From Scleroderma bovista (Eukaryota; Basidiomycota; Agaricomycetes; Boletales; Sclerodermataceae): a stretch of 64,000 nt of DNA. The DNA lies in contig JAYMGJ010000772.1 of the NCBI GenBank assembly GCA_037178675.1, positions 62,001-126,000 of the forward strand, in the 5' to 3' direction. The notes below the pieces were generated by a model. That model saw only the letters and a program-made list of their open reading frames with translations. It did not search any database and was not told where the DNA came from. Shown here piece by piece: positions 1 through 12,843 of the stretch. Within the stretch, counting starts at the first letter, position 1. Each line of letters starts with the position of its first letter. The position numbers were made by a program, and so were the translations under genes.

Positions 1-958
1 CGACCTCGCACTCAACGTAACGGATACAGACACTGTACGCCAGGTCAAAGCCAAGGTAAGCTTGTTCACTCGATCCAACTGAGTTCTAAGGACATCCACT
101 GGACAGATAATCCTTGCACGTCCGCAACTTGCAGATCGCAGACTTCGGCTCATTCATGCCGGTCGCATATTGGCAAATGGAATTCGACTTCACTCATGGC
201 TTTCTGCGCTAGAGGAAAGGCAGCACAGTTCGTCGTTATCGGACGAGGTGCCATCATCTCCAGTACAAACTTCGACGACGGTTACCTGGCTGCATTGCTC
301 TGTCGGACCCAAGATCGAGCCAGAGACAGAAGTGGAAGAAATGCCTCAAGTGTGTGTCGTAACTTATATCGCGAATGTCAACGTTAACTAGACTGGTGGT
401 ACAGACGGTTCAGATACAGCCGCTGAGGGGCTTTGACCGCCTTGCAACTGCCGGATTTTCGGAAGAGGACATCGCTAATTTCAGGAGACAGTTTCATAGC
501 CAGTCTTCCTCTAATTACCTTGACCTTGCATTTGAGAACGACGAACAATGTATGTGTTCTTCTTTTTCAAATGATCCTTGACTGACACTCTGGATAGACG
601 ACGAACACGCGCGTGCACTTGAGGAGCTGTGGATAGACTCATTGGACAGCGGAACGAATGCGCCGATTGTTCAGTCTTCGTCACAGATGATGGTCGTGAG
701 GGGTATTGTCCTTGGATTCTTCTTCCCGATCATTCCATTGTTCTTTCTCCGCGATGCCAAACCTGCAGCATTCTGGGATGATAGAACCCAGGTCGATTCC
801 ATGGAAAATGTCATATTTTCGTAAGTTGGTTGGTTATTTCCCTTTAGCACTGCCTTGACGGCGCGATGTGTAGGCGCAAGACGCAAGTTGGCATCGTGTT
901 TGGATTTCTTGTGAACGTTCTGTTTGGAACGTGGAGATACCTGCTGGACACCTCTTGA
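1..958 (+). CDS. dsc3: Dsc3-like subunit of the Golgi/ER DSC E3 ubiquitin ligase (5' partial)
   Basis: Five exons can be joined in frame: 1-55, 107-349, 405-549, 598-820 and 874-958 (TGA), with short GT-AG introns between them. The product starts in a ubiquitin-like fold (motif RLRLIHAGRIL near the splice of exon 2), has an acidic/serine-rich linker, then the DUF2407 C-terminal region (GFDRL...EDI..FR, ending before an EEL.I motif) and two hydrophobic segments at the end (VVRGIVLGFFFPIIPLFFL and VGIVFGFLVNVLFGTW). This order, Ubl then two membrane spans, is that of fungal Dsc3, a membrane subunit of the DSC ligase that ubiquitinates SREBP and orphan membrane proteins. The start codon lies left of the window. 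The family call rests on domain order and motifs read by eye. Confidence 0.85.
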
Positions 959-1156
959 CTTTTTACGTTTTTCTGCCCACACGCCAAACTATAGTGTACT
1001 GGCTGTATTGTGTACCAGTAATTGTTTAGACTACATAATACAGATCTGATGTGATCAGAACGCGATACGCGTGTCCACCAAGTGTCCGCTGTTTTTTTAT
1101 CGGCACACCGCGTTCCTTTCTTCCACGCAGTCCTTTCCTCCAACCACATTGAAGAG

Positions 1157-4100
1157 ATGGACCTGCAAGCACTTGCTGACCTCTTCGCCACCACTTTCAA
1201 CGCCGATCCCAACATCCAAAAGGCTGGCGAACTCCAGATCCGCAAGGTGCGAGCCGCTATCTGTCCATATCTATTCTTTTCTCTGAAGACCAGTACCCCG
1301 GTACCAGATCGGTGCCCAGGAGGGCGTGATTACTGCTCTCCTCCAAATTATCGCATCCGATAATGTCGATCTGTGTGTGCTCCCCCGCAGACGGTCTGTG
1401 TCCTCATCTGACTTGTTCCAGTGCCACCCGCCAAGCATGCTCCGTTTACCTCAAGAACCGCGTGCACACCTCCTACATCATCGAACCTTCTCGCCAGCGT
1501 CCTGAACAGATCCCCATCGCCCAGTCCGATCGGGACGCTTTGAAGGCGAATATTCTCAGTCTCTTGGCTGCATCCCCGTCTCGCGCCATAACGGCCCAGC
1601 TCGCAGCGACCCTCAAGGATCTGATAATCAACGACTTCCCCGAAAAATGGTCAAATCTACTCCAAAATGTGAACCAGCTTTTGAAAAGTGCCAGCAAACA
1701 AGAAGTCGGCGCTGGATGTGTCGCCGCATTGGAATGCGTTCGCGCATTTAGGCAAGTCCTTTATCACCCGCGCATGCGCATGCGCTGTGCCGAACGGTAT
1801 GACTGACATAGACGCATCGATCACGCGACAGGTATCGCCAGAGGAAAGACATCCTCCCTGGTGTTGTTGAGGAGCTTTTCCCGACGCTTGTTACACTCGC
1901 GACGAGTATGTTAGATGCGCCAGTAACGCCTGACCAGGATATCCCATCGATGCTGCATCTTATTCTGAAGGCATATAGATCATCCATCGTATTCAGCCTC
2001 AGCCCACACCAACAAACCCCAGAGAGCCTTATACCATGGGGAACGCTCTTTTTCCGGGTCATCAATCTCGAGATCCCAGCAGAGGCAGTCCCGGCAGACT
2101 CAGAAGAGAGGGAACGTTGTGAGTGGTGGAAGGCAAAGAAGTGGGCTTATGCTACCCTAGGAAAGCTATTCCACAGGTTGGTCCTCCTCTTTATGCTTTC
2201 TGTGGATGCACATCTGAGCCTTTCAAGGTATGGAAACCCATCACAGCTTCCTTCCACTATGAAAAAGGAGTATGCTGCGTTCTCACAGCATTTCATTATT
2301 GTATATGCGCCGGAAATCTTCAAGCTTTACCTGAACCAGATCGACCTTTACAATTCTGAACGGGCTTGGTTGTCCAAGAAGAGTCTGTACCACATCTTTT
2401 CATTCTACACTGAATGGTATGTAGCTGGTCTGTTCGAATTGCCCGATACCTCATTGGCTTCAAAGCATCAAGCCTAAATCGACGTGGACTCTACTGAAAC
2501 CCCAGATCGAGACCCTTGTTCGCACAGTGGTCTACTCCCAGCTTTGCTTCAATTCTTCAAAACAGCAGCAGTGGGAGACCGATCCAGTCGAGTATGTCCG
2601 CGCATCCGTCGGTATGGCATACTCTCATACTTGAAGTAATTCCCTACTTATGACACTGTCCTTGTAGATGAATACGAAAACTTTTCCTCCCCGGTGTCTG
2701 CTGCAACATCGTTTATTATTTCCCTCGCGAGCAACAGAACAAAAACGGCCTTTGTCCCCATGCTCACATTTATCCACAGTGTTCTCTTACGGTCGTACGT
2801 TGTCTGTCTCTTGCATACAGTTCTACTCGGTGACCCACACTGTCCAATAGTCCCAGTCCCTCACCCCCCGAAATGTTTGGCGCGTTGAACATGACGGCTG
2901 TCCTTGGCCCGTTCATGATGCGGCATCCAGATGTCCGAGGTGGCATGGAACAATTCATGGTCCAGCATGTCCTCCCTGTGTTTACGGCTAATGAGCCATA
3001 TTTGCGGAGTATCGTGCGTCTCTCTCTCTTTCTCTTTTTTTTTGGGGGGCTGGGACAGAAATTCACCTGATTACTGCACAGGCATGCGAGGTTGTGGGCA
3101 CTGTTGTCAAGAATGGCATGCAGTGGACGAACCCAGAGGTCATTCACCTCTCACCCTTAGAGTGACGGATATTCATTTATACTGTTATACAGAATCTTGA
3201 AAAGCACTCGCGAGCAGTAGCTATTGCGCTTGATGACCCAGAGCTTCCCGTTCGCGTTCAGGCTGCATTGGCCATTACCAAGATGGCTGAGGTCTATGAT
3301 TCTGGTGAGTGCTCATCATACATTAGCATGCTGCATAGTCAACGGTGCACGTAGTCCGCGATGCGATAGCCCCTCAGGTTGGAAAAGTCATACAAGGTGC
3401 GAATTGATGCAGTCGAGTGTGCTTATCTTATCAAAATAACATTGCGAACCAAGACCTCCTCAAACTGTCCGATGAAACCGACCTCGATATTCTCAATAAC
3501 TCGATGGAGACAATGGTGGAGCGTTTCCAGGATGAGTTGCTCCCAGTTGCAACCGAGCTGACTGCAAGACTGGTGTGTGCATTACCCTGCGCTGTATGGA
3601 ACGTGAAAGTCATGTGTTTGCTGTTTACTAGTGCGAGTCTTACCTGCGCCTTGCACGTGAAGGTCTCTCGCAGCAGAGCGAAGTCGTCCCGGACAACGTT
3701 GACATAGAATCATTGATATCCGATGGAGAGGACGACAAAGTGTATGGAGCTATGGGCGTTGCAAAGACGATCGGCACAGTAGGTTCTTCTTGTTCCTGTG
3801 GTGGAGTGTATAACACTTCTGGAACAGGTCGTGTCTTCAATCGAGTCTTCTCCCGATACTTTGAAACAGCTGCAGGAAGTCATCATTCCCATCATCCGCT
3901 ACACGTTGGAGAACAAACTGCTTGGTACTATTCCTCTCTCCCTGCATCCCTATTCCTTTACTCATGGTCAATGTAGACCTGTTTGATAACATGTTTGATC
4001 TCGTCGACAGTCTCACGTTTAGGACTCATTCTATTTCGCCAAGCATGTGGCCTGTCTTTGAATTGACCTATGAGCTTTTCAAATCTGACGCTGTCGACTT

Positions 4101-5396
4101 CTTGGAGGGTAAGGAATGCCCATTTGCGCCATGCATCGTCTCTGACTTTTCTCTGTTGTATAGAGATGTTGCCTTCCTTGGACAACTTCCTCTCCTATGG
4201 AGCTGATGTCTTCAGGGCGCGGCCTGATTACCGTGCCAAGGCATTTGACATATATCAGACCGCCATGACTAGCCATCACCTTGGCGACAACGACAAGATC
4301 AACGCATGCAAGCTCGCGGAATCCATCCTTCTCAACCTTCAAGGGCATGTAGACGATGTAAGCCTCCTTGAGTTGTTCCTTGAATACCATGTGCTGAATA
4401 TAACAGTTATTGCAAGGCATCATCCAAGTCGCTTTTGATCACTTTGACGGCGGGAATAGCTACTCGTTCAAACTCGCAAATCTCGAGGTCCTCATCAATG
4501 CCGTGTACTACAACCCCACGGCAGCGCTGCACCTGATGGAGAGCTACAAACCTGATGCATCTCGAGTATTCTTTGACAAGTGGTTTACTATTATCAAGGT
4601 TGAGAGAAAACTGCCTACGGTCCACGACAAGAAGCTCAGCATCCTCGCACTGTGCAAATTACTCGGGGTCAAAACTTCCTTTGTCCCTGAAGCCCTCCGA
4701 ATGGGTTGGAGTGGTATTGTTGGTGGTGCCCTCGATATTTTCAAGGGGTTGCCTCAGGCAATGGCCAGTACGTTTATTCGATGATTTTTTATTTACGTTC
4801 CGTTCACGATCGCCCAGAACGTAAGGCTCTGGAGGAAAAACTTGTCGAGGAGGAGGAAGACGACGATGAAGACGACTCGAGATATTTGAATCTGGAAGGA
4901 CCGGATGATGGTAAGCACCTCTCAGTTTGTTTGTAGCTTTGTCGACACTGACGAGTACCAGAGGACGTGTGGGACGAAGACTCTGCATACATAGAAATGC
5001 TGGCTGCAGAGGCACGTAGTACCTCCCCCACCTGCTGCAGACACCTGAGGCTAATACCATTTCCCAGGGCGCCCGCTTGAGAGAAATGTGCGAAAAGCCT
5101 CCGGTAAATGAAGACATTGAGGAAACCGACGATTCGGATGAATCTGAGATTGAAGAAGAACTCGGTTTCTTCAGCATGTTGGACGCTGTCAACCCATATA
5201 TTGCCTTTAAACAAGCTCTGGCCAGTGAGTAATAATACCTATACTAGTGTCATAAATCGCTGAAACAATCTCGCTAGCCTGCCAAAGCGAGAACAGTGAC
5301 GTGTATTTAGCAGCTACTACGTCGCTGACCGCTGAACAGCAGATCGTTCTGATGGAGGTCATGACCATGGCCGACTCACAAAATACCACGGAGTGA
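1157..5396 (+). CDS. Importin-7/8 family karyopherin-beta (Nmd5/Sxm1-like)
   Basis: A many-exon gene (more than 15 short introns) starting MDLQALADLFATTF at 1157 and ending ...MADSQNTTE with TGA at 5394-5396, roughly 1,000 residues. It imports cargo through nuclear pores in a RanGTP-dependent way. Visible family marks in order are the N-terminal importin-beta region (QEGVITALLQI, then a YLKNRVHTSY segment), a CEWWKAKKWAYATLGKLFHR block that matches importin-7 (PWWKCKKWAL), DPVEYVRASVDEYE, the DKKLSILALCKLL block, and a C-terminal acidic run of E and D near 4845-4875 as in importin-7/8. An intron at about 3017-3082 contains a CT-rich tract. I see no frameshift or missing block. Importin-7/8 is preferred over other karyopherins because of the tryptophan pair and the acidic tail. 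Confidence 0.9.
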
Positions 5397-6622
5397 AGAT
5401 TACCACGAATCATGATGATGTTTTACTGTAAATAATTTTTTACGTTGTCCTTTTTCTTGTTTCACTACTGCATAAATGGAAAGTATTACTGTATATCCAG
5501 AAAGAATTTAGTTGGTCTCGGATCACGGGCACCGGACTCTACAAACAGTCAATGAATGGATGTGATAACGAAATCTGGAAGCGCTTGTCCCCCTCCCCCT
5601 CTAGTCACGCAATCGCACTAATTGACGTGCACGCCGATCAAGACTAGCCACAGCTGCTGCGAAACCTTGAGAGGTGCAGCCCCCATCAAACTAACACGAG
5701 TGACAGTGAGCACTGATGACTTCCAAATGCGCCCGCGCAGCGGTGCCGCTGCTCAGCATAGAGTGTAGTATAGATATGAGAGGCCAAAACAGCCGGTGCC
5801 ACCGCAGTAATTCGCGATTGCTGGGTGTACTAGGTTATCAACATAGACACCGTTTAACCCCTGCCGCAAATGAATTGGACCACAACAAATCGGGTCCAAT
5901 ACGAGGATAGCTCACTATGCGTTGGTTTTGCTTTTTCGAACTTGGACCCCACAGGATATGCGTTTGCATGGCCCATGATGCGCTGGACTCAGGGTAGCCT
6001 AAATGTGGCTGCAGGGCGCCGAATTTCACAGCACAATTATCACGAAGGGTAGCACCCCATGAGGAGCCGCACAGCAATGGAATGCAATATAACGATTTGT
6101 CGCGCCCTTGGGGGGTGACGGCCTCTGAAATGGTGGCGACGGTGAACACAAATGATATATCTCACCGCAGATCGCGATTTAATGACCAGATGGTTTGGTC
6201 GTGTAGACATCGTCCACATGGCTCAGTGTCAGATTTTAGGGGATTTCGAGTTTTGTTAGATATATCCAAGATAGGCGCAATTCAGGGGGGGTGTCGGTGT
6301 TTTTCGGTCGCCATGAGACTGTACAGCTCTTGGAGACATGTTCAAGGTCTAGTAGACACTTTTCTGGAATGCGAGATGACGACGCTCGAGAGACAAATGT
6401 CACGTAACTGATCGCCGCCAAATGATCATTACATGTATGAATAGAATAAAGTTGTGACCATTGCAACCGGTGAAACAACCTATGTTCTACTTCTGAAAGC
6501 AGGCCGATTAATTTATTTAATCAATTGCATGCGAACTGGTTACAACCTTGACATCATGTGTTGTGGCTGCAAGATGTCGTAATTCAGGTACCACGAAAAA
6601 CGGTGCTTGTATTGTTAACTTG
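5397..6622. other. Intergenic, convergent 3' ends of importin and ARP6 genes
   Basis: No exon chain with credible splice sites was found on either strand. Short open stretches (for example 6082-6411 +) look random in composition. The segment probably holds the two 3' untranslated regions plus unannotated sequence. Confidence 0.5.
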
Positions 6623-8514
6623 TTACCGACGGCGGGACTGCGTGGTCGCACGGATTCTTGCCCTACTGGGTTTCTTGCTGAGTCGGGGCTCTGCATCACC
6701 CGAAACCGAGCTAGCCTTGTTCTTCTCTCCGCTCTTGCCACTATCCCCCGATTGCCAGTGGCCGAATTTCCTCCTAATGGCATGGGTACCACTTTCAAGG
6801 TATTCGGCCCTGGTAACAAGGCAATTAGCAAAATCAGGCGACTTGACAAATGCATGTGCGGAACGGTATGCTTCCGTCGTTGGGCTGACAAATAGTCCTT
6901 GTTAGCCGCTAGAATGCAGGTTACCAAAAGGCGTAAAAGACAAACTCTTCAGGACGGTAGATTTGTATATCATAATCAACAGGCGCAAGGCTGCGTAGTT
7001 CGGTCGTCCTAGAACAACCATTAGGTCCACACATGTCGCAGGTGATGATAATAATAACCGCCTGCTCACAGCCTTTCGTAAAATCCAGGGAATTGGGCGT
7101 TCCCTCCGATCAGTCCGATGTTGGCCCAAAACATTCCTTGCAAATCATGGGGGAGGAGCGAAATGGAGGTCGCAATCGTGCCAGGAAGCCCCGACTGCTC
7201 TAAACCTAGAAGGTGATTCACCACCGTCGGAGTGAAGCGATTAATAAGAATTCTCTTCAGAACGGAACAGCCCACCGATATCGTCGGGTCGGAATAGGAG
7301 CTCAGGTATCGTAAATCGTTCGTTCTCCATCACCAGGAATTGGTCTGTCGTCGTCACGTCGTATCCTGGCTTCCTAATTTCGCCGCCTCTATTGATTGTA
7401 TAGTTGGGTAAGACGTACTCCAGAACGATATCATTTTTCTTCGGCTTTAAGCTTGGAACGTTTTCAAAACTTCCAACTCTGCCGCAGGAGAATCGGGTGT
7501 GACGTACCGGCAAGTTTCTAGGTCAGCAGAGAACTGGGTGGAGACGTAACAGCATGATTCTTTGACGTGATTCACAATGTATGTCTCATCCATCATGTTC
7601 CATTGACGGTAGGAAACCACTTCTTTTAGCTGGTTTGTCAAGAGCTTGCCTCCAACGTCCAACCTGAGCGGATAAGGCTCCTATCGGGTAGTGGACGTGC
7701 CCGAAGCTCACCTCTTCACGGCATGCCACTGGATCTGGTGGTTTATTATGGGCACGACGTGCGTAAAGCTGAAACCGGAGTCAACAATCAGACTGCACTC
7801 TGGCATTTCTATGCCTTGAACTGCAAATAGCTGGCCATATGGGATCAGTGCAGCGGCTATGGATCAAAACTTCCATGAGAGAATCACTCGGACGAATACG
7901 GCGCCGCCTTACGTGTGCACCTATGATAGGAATAAAACTCGTATTCCTCGAACACGAATTGGTCGTAAATGCCTTGTATGTTTGGCAAATTGAAATACGG
8001 CTCAGTGATGAGCAGGGAAGATTCCGGAGCGTTTACCTGAGAAGAATATATGGAGCTACGAAATCAAAGGGGGGGGTGGCCAGATGGCACTGACAGACAG
8101 GACTTCGGACGAGAAGAGACCGTCCCAGATGGCCTTCTGTGCGTCCCAGTCGACTAGGTAACCCTGGCACGCCTTCAGCTCGTGTCTCGGACAAAGAGAT
8201 AAAACCCAAAAAGCGTAATGAATAAGAAGTATGTACCTTCTCAAAGGGGAGACGATAATGCAGCGAAGAAAAATCTTTGCATCGGCTGATCTCGTGTCCG
8301 ACGTATGTTGCCTTGTCCCCTTTTGATCGCACCACAGCATTTGAGATAACTCTTGGTTCAGTGGTGAGCATTATGGGACATCTTTGGCCCAAAGATATGA
8401 CTGCGTGAGACCAGCATACCTAGGTTCGTCATTGTCCTCATGGCCTGGACGGACCATCCCGGCTTTAATTGTGTAGCCGCCGTTATCCAGTACCACTGTT
8501 GGTCTGGATTCCAT
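6623..8514 (-). CDS. ARP6: Actin-related protein 6 (SWR1/SRCAP chromatin remodeller subunit)
   Basis: A ten-exon reverse-strand gene that is easy to miss because no exon is long. It starts [19 protein letters not shown] at 8514 (actin phosphate-1 loop [11 protein letters not shown]) and passes through [59 protein letters not shown] (phosphate-2), the [17 protein letters not shown] block, the [11 protein letters not shown] and [17 protein letters not shown] blocks typical of Arp6, and an ITRAEYLE-like end ([11 protein letters not shown]). The stop is TAA at 6623-6625. The final exon adds a basic serine-rich tail ending QSRRR. All nine introns checked have GT-AG ends and preserve phase. Arp6 is a subunit of the SWR1 complex that deposits histone H2A.Z. 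Total length is about 430-440 residues, normal for the family. It is divergent from TANGO2. Confidence 0.93.
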
Positions 8515-8990
8515 GCTCCTGGCAAATTATCAGATTGCTCTACGGCGAGGCAGTAGAATAAGACATATCGGAGTTTGAATAGCCAGATGCATACTTACCT
8601 TGTTAGGTAAGTCCTTTCCACCCACTCCTCCTGAGCCGTTGCAAAGCGTTATTCTGAAGTACTGTATGGGTCCTCGGATTTTTCCTCGCACCAACTCACT
8701 TGATCCCTACTATCAGGTTTAGCGGTACCGAGGAGACAATACAGCAAGCCAGAAGCTGCTACAAGTCGGTGCGTAAGTCTGATCTTTCAACCAAACAGTA
8801 CAGCGGAGCCCGTCCGTCTGTCTGATGTCCCTGGGACAAGCCATCATACCGTGTGTAACCTCTCATCGAAATATCCCACTCGAAATAGCACACATGGCAC
8901 ACGGGGCGGACTCTAGTCTCTAATTGTGAATCTCAAGCACAGAGGCGTTTTCTTTCAGCCCAGATTCATTCAGATCCTCGCCACACGAAC
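8515..8990. promoter_or_regulatory. Shared intergenic promoter region between ARP6 (-) and TANGO2 (+)
   Basis: The 476 bp between the two divergent start codons must hold both promoters. No specific TATA box or factor site stands out that I could defend. Confidence 0.5.
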
Positions 8991-11637
8991 ATGTGTGTCG
9001 CATTCTTCACGCTGGAGCACCCAGAATACGCCCTGTACGCCCTTCGATCTCGCGTGATTGATGCACTATATTCATTTTGATCCCTTGGCTCCACACACGA
9101 CATGTGTACGAATGACCATATCCGAAACTGCATTGTATGATCGCTGTCTGTTGAAATGTCGTTACAGAATATTGTGCAGTAATCGTGACGAGTTTCTCTC
9201 TCGGCCCACGGAGTTTGCCCATTTCCATTCATTCGAGGTACGGGATCACAGAATGGGCGATCAACTAACATCAGGGCGCTGACAACCCCAACAGAAACAA
9301 GGAGACAGGTCCAAACACCTCCGAGAACGGGATGGTTTCGTCTTGTCGGGGATCGATGTCCAGGCCGGCGGCACTTGGCTTGGCCTTACAAGGACCGGGA
9401 AGCTAGCTCTGCTGTATGTTCCCAATCTTTTTTTCCTAAATCCGATCGTACTCGTGAAGTTGCTGTGGTGTTACCCTTCACCCTTCAAGCGTAGCTTTCT
9501 GATTTTCAAATTTTCTCCACTTCAATTATCTGCCGTATCATTGTCCCTTAGCGGGGCCCATGCACCCTCCGAGGGACAGAAAATTGACCACTGTCACGCC
9601 TTTACGTCACCTATCGAGTATCCTGCTAAGATATGTTCGAGCATGGGATGACATCACCATTCACATAAACCTTCGGCCCCCTCTCCATGTTTTTGGTCTG
9701 GACATTACGATTCGAGTCGTCTTTTCCCTGTCGCGCTCACGGCCCCCGATAATTAATTCAATGCATTCTGGTTTCCGCCCCTAACTGACGTTCTCTCTCC
9801 CAGGACTAATATTACCGAAGAAACCAATATCAACATCACTCGTTCTAGGGGTCATCTCGTGTCCGCGTTCTTGGCGCCCCACCCTTCGCCGTCGTCGCCA
9901 TTACCGTCCCTGATGGAGCCAGAACCAGAATCAGAACCGTCTGAAATCGAAGAATATCTTCGCGGGCTGGCCGTTGGCCCCTCACAACCAGAAGAAGGGG
10001 GTCCGAATATAGGCCAGCAGGAGGATGTACACTACTCCTATGCAGGGTTCAATCTCCTTCTTCTCGTCCCTCGAGTAGTAGCACGCCCATTGAATAGCAG
10101 GGCCCTGCACGGCGCGGTGAACCGGAACACTCCTCTGCCGCGAGAAGCAGCGGGAATCCCGCGCGCTGGGAAACCCTTGGATGTACCGCTCCCTGGAGGG
10201 CCAACGCAACCCCTCGGTGCGCCGACCCCATCAGGCGATGGTTCTGCCAAACCGAACCCCTCTCAGCTCTCGTATGGCGCCTATGTGGTGACGAACCACG
10301 GCGCGGGGGGCGAGATTACGCATCGTCCCCTGACGCGCGAGGAGAGGCGGTATGGCGGGCAGTCGAATGGCGTCGATGGGCGCGGGGGAGAGGGGTTGTT
10401 CAAGCTCAGGAGGGGACTGGAGGGGTTGAAAAAAATTGTTCAGCTTGGTGAGGACGGCGACGCTGTGCCGGAGGTCGCGGAGGATAAGATAATAGAAGAA
10501 TTATTCGAGCTTCTCACGTGGGTATCTTTTTCTCTGATCTTTTCCCCTGAACCGTTATCTGTATATTCTTTGCTCCGTTGGAACTCGTCGCTTTTTCTCT
10601 GGTCCCTTTCCAACGGTTCTGTGGGAGTTTCTTTTCCTTCGCGCCCGCATTTAATTTTCTCCTTAGGCATCCCTTTTTATCTTTGTTGGTTCCATTCATT
10701 TACCTCACCCTGAAAAGCTCGGTTTTTACTTCTTTTTCCCTTTCTTGACACTTTTGCACCTCGTTCCCCCTTCGACCTTAAGCTTCCCATCCGTCTATCT
10801 GGGCGTGGGGGTGTACAGTTCTGGATACGGCACAGAGATACTTTGGTCGAGCGGGCGCTTTGAAACATCCCGCGGACTTGCGTGTTATGACGTGGGTCTC
10901 TGCCGTAATCTGTACCCCCCTTTTTCGCTTTCCATTCCCTCCTACTTTCTCTTACTGCCCCGTGAGCATCTAGCTGACCCTTGTCTATTCATGCACGTAT
11001 CCCCCTATCTGCACACGGCAGATGGAAACCCCCCACCCCACCGAAAAGCCGTCGGGAGCTTCGTAACACTATCCAAGTTGACCCGATACTTGCTTGTCCC
11101 GGCCACTGGCCACTGGACGCGGGTATCCATACCGTTTCTCACACGACGACGACCAACGCTGCGAACCCGCGGCGGACGCGCAGCACACATGTGCCTAATA
11201 ATAAGAATCAGAATACGATGGTGGCGAACTTGGCGCCTTCCGCGGCGGGCGGTGCTTCCTCCATGTGCACCCCTGAGCAGGACGGCGCGCCTCCGACGGA
11301 GGACTATTACGCAACGCGCGTCGCAACGGTCATTCTTGTTAAACGGACTGGCGAAGTTGTGTTTATCGAGCGAGACAGATGGATGATGGGGCCGATCCCC
11401 GCTGCTGATCAGGCCGAAGCTTCTGTTGGTGCTAATACTGCCCCCGGTGAAAAGGCCGGCCCCACCACCGTCGTCATCGAGTCTGCTGCTAGCGTTGGTG
11501 CTGGAACACGGACGGAGTCTATTCTAGGGGGGTCGAAAGACGACGACCTTGGAGCTGAGTGCGAAAAGCAGCCGGTGCTTGCGCCGTCCTTGTCGGGACT
11601 GGCGCAGCGGGTGTACAGGTTTCGACTGGACATATAG
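8991..11637 (+). CDS. TANGO2: TANGO2 / NRDE family protein
   Basis: Starts MCVAFFTLEHPEYAL at 8991. Exon 2 gives ILCSNRDEFLSRPT, the NRDE signature that names the family; exon 3 gives VLSGIDVQAGGTWLGLT; exon 4 begins TNITEETNINITRSRGHLV and continues through a long proline/glutamate-rich insert and YAGFNLLLLVPR. The last exon restarts at about 11022 (WKPPTPPKSRRELRN) and contains YYATRVATVILVKRTGEVVF and the ERDRW block that ends TANGO2 proteins, with TAG at 11635-11637. TANGO2 acts in mitochondria, ER and Golgi in coenzyme-A/acyl-lipid and haem trafficking; its biochemical activity is still debated. The intron at about 10518-11021 is roughly 500 nt, ten times the local norm. The protein is longer than animal TANGO2 because of low-complexity inserts. 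Confidence 0.88.
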
Positions 11638-12843
11638 GAGCCATAGGGGGGCGGCGGATGTTTTATGGTCCTTACTGAGATGCCATTCGGAAGGAGATGT
11701 AAGATACAGTGCAATGATGGTGATTAAGATCAGTTGATGGGGAGGGGGAGAGTTCATATAATGCACCGATTCGTCTGATCTTCCTATGTGATGCCAACCC
11801 TGTATGTATGTATGTATAATGCCATTCGGCGTGTGTGCGTGCGTGTCCACGCACTTGAGCAATTCTGTCTAGTAACCTGACGCTATGCCTGTCACTGGCA
11901 GGCTAGTAGTAATACTAGTTCCACCACATCGTGGCTCTGACCTTTCTCACAGGCTGCCACTACGTCCATGGGAGTACCGGCACTACTATTATGGTACTGA
12001 GCTCGGTCAGTTGCGGTCGCGGCGGTGCGGCTCGCCAACTTGACAAGTCGCCCGTCGCTTATATATCGCGTCCGAAGCTTCGGGATACCAACTCGTCGGG
12101 GCATTGTGGTGCGGAATGTACAAAGTTGGTACTGCATTGCATGAGGAGACTCCAGCGACCGGGTGATCATAGAATACGGCGCGACACCGTAGCCGGGATA
12201 CCCGGCGGCCTGAGACAGACTCCACTCGTCTCCAATTGCATTCATTGACATTCACAGCCTCATGGGTCCGAGTCGGATACGGATACGAATACCAAAAAAA
12301 AACATGAATTCGAATGCGATTTCTCTCTAATAAAAAGGCGTTATAGTTGTACATCTCATAGGTGCGCCGCGTGTACTGCATTACAATAAATAATATCAAA
12401 AGAGAGAGACGAGAGGGGGGAGAGAGACGGATGAAAGAAGAAAAAAAAAGGGGGATTTTCTAGTTAAGAGTACATACACCCGCGCGCGAGACGGTTGCGC
12501 CAGAGGGTAGTAATACAAAAGTTCTGCAGACACATACATAGTTGTCTCGTCGCAGATCATAAAGCATGCAATCGGCAATCGGCGGCGGCGTCGCATATTA
12601 CACAGCGGCAGCATCGATATCTAGTAGGCGCAGAATGGGGGGGAATGATATCAAATGAAAGAGAGAGTATAACGAGTATGCAGGGGGGTATTGCGTGCGT
12701 GTGACGTGCAGATGAGGAGAAGGCGAGTCGCTATCGACCCAATTTTGTGGGTATGAGCGTGTCTGTGTGTATGTGTATATGTGTGCGTACGCGCGCGCTG
12801 GCTTTCGCGGTTGCGCCGCCGTGCGAAGCTGTACCCCGCCTTC
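11638..12843. other. Intergenic, convergent 3' ends of TANGO2 and the Zn2Cys6 gene
   Basis: No supported gene. It includes a short GTAT tetranucleotide microsatellite near 11802-11818 and purine-rich (GA) tracts near 12399-12455. Probably 3' untranslated sequence of both neighbours. Confidence 0.5.

Noticed and set aside
9859..10713. Reading the TANGO2 exon on past 10518 as one 284-codon protein
   Set aside because: After 10517 the frame turns into Phe/Ser/Pro-rich intron-like sequence; splicing to 11022 restores the family C-terminus.
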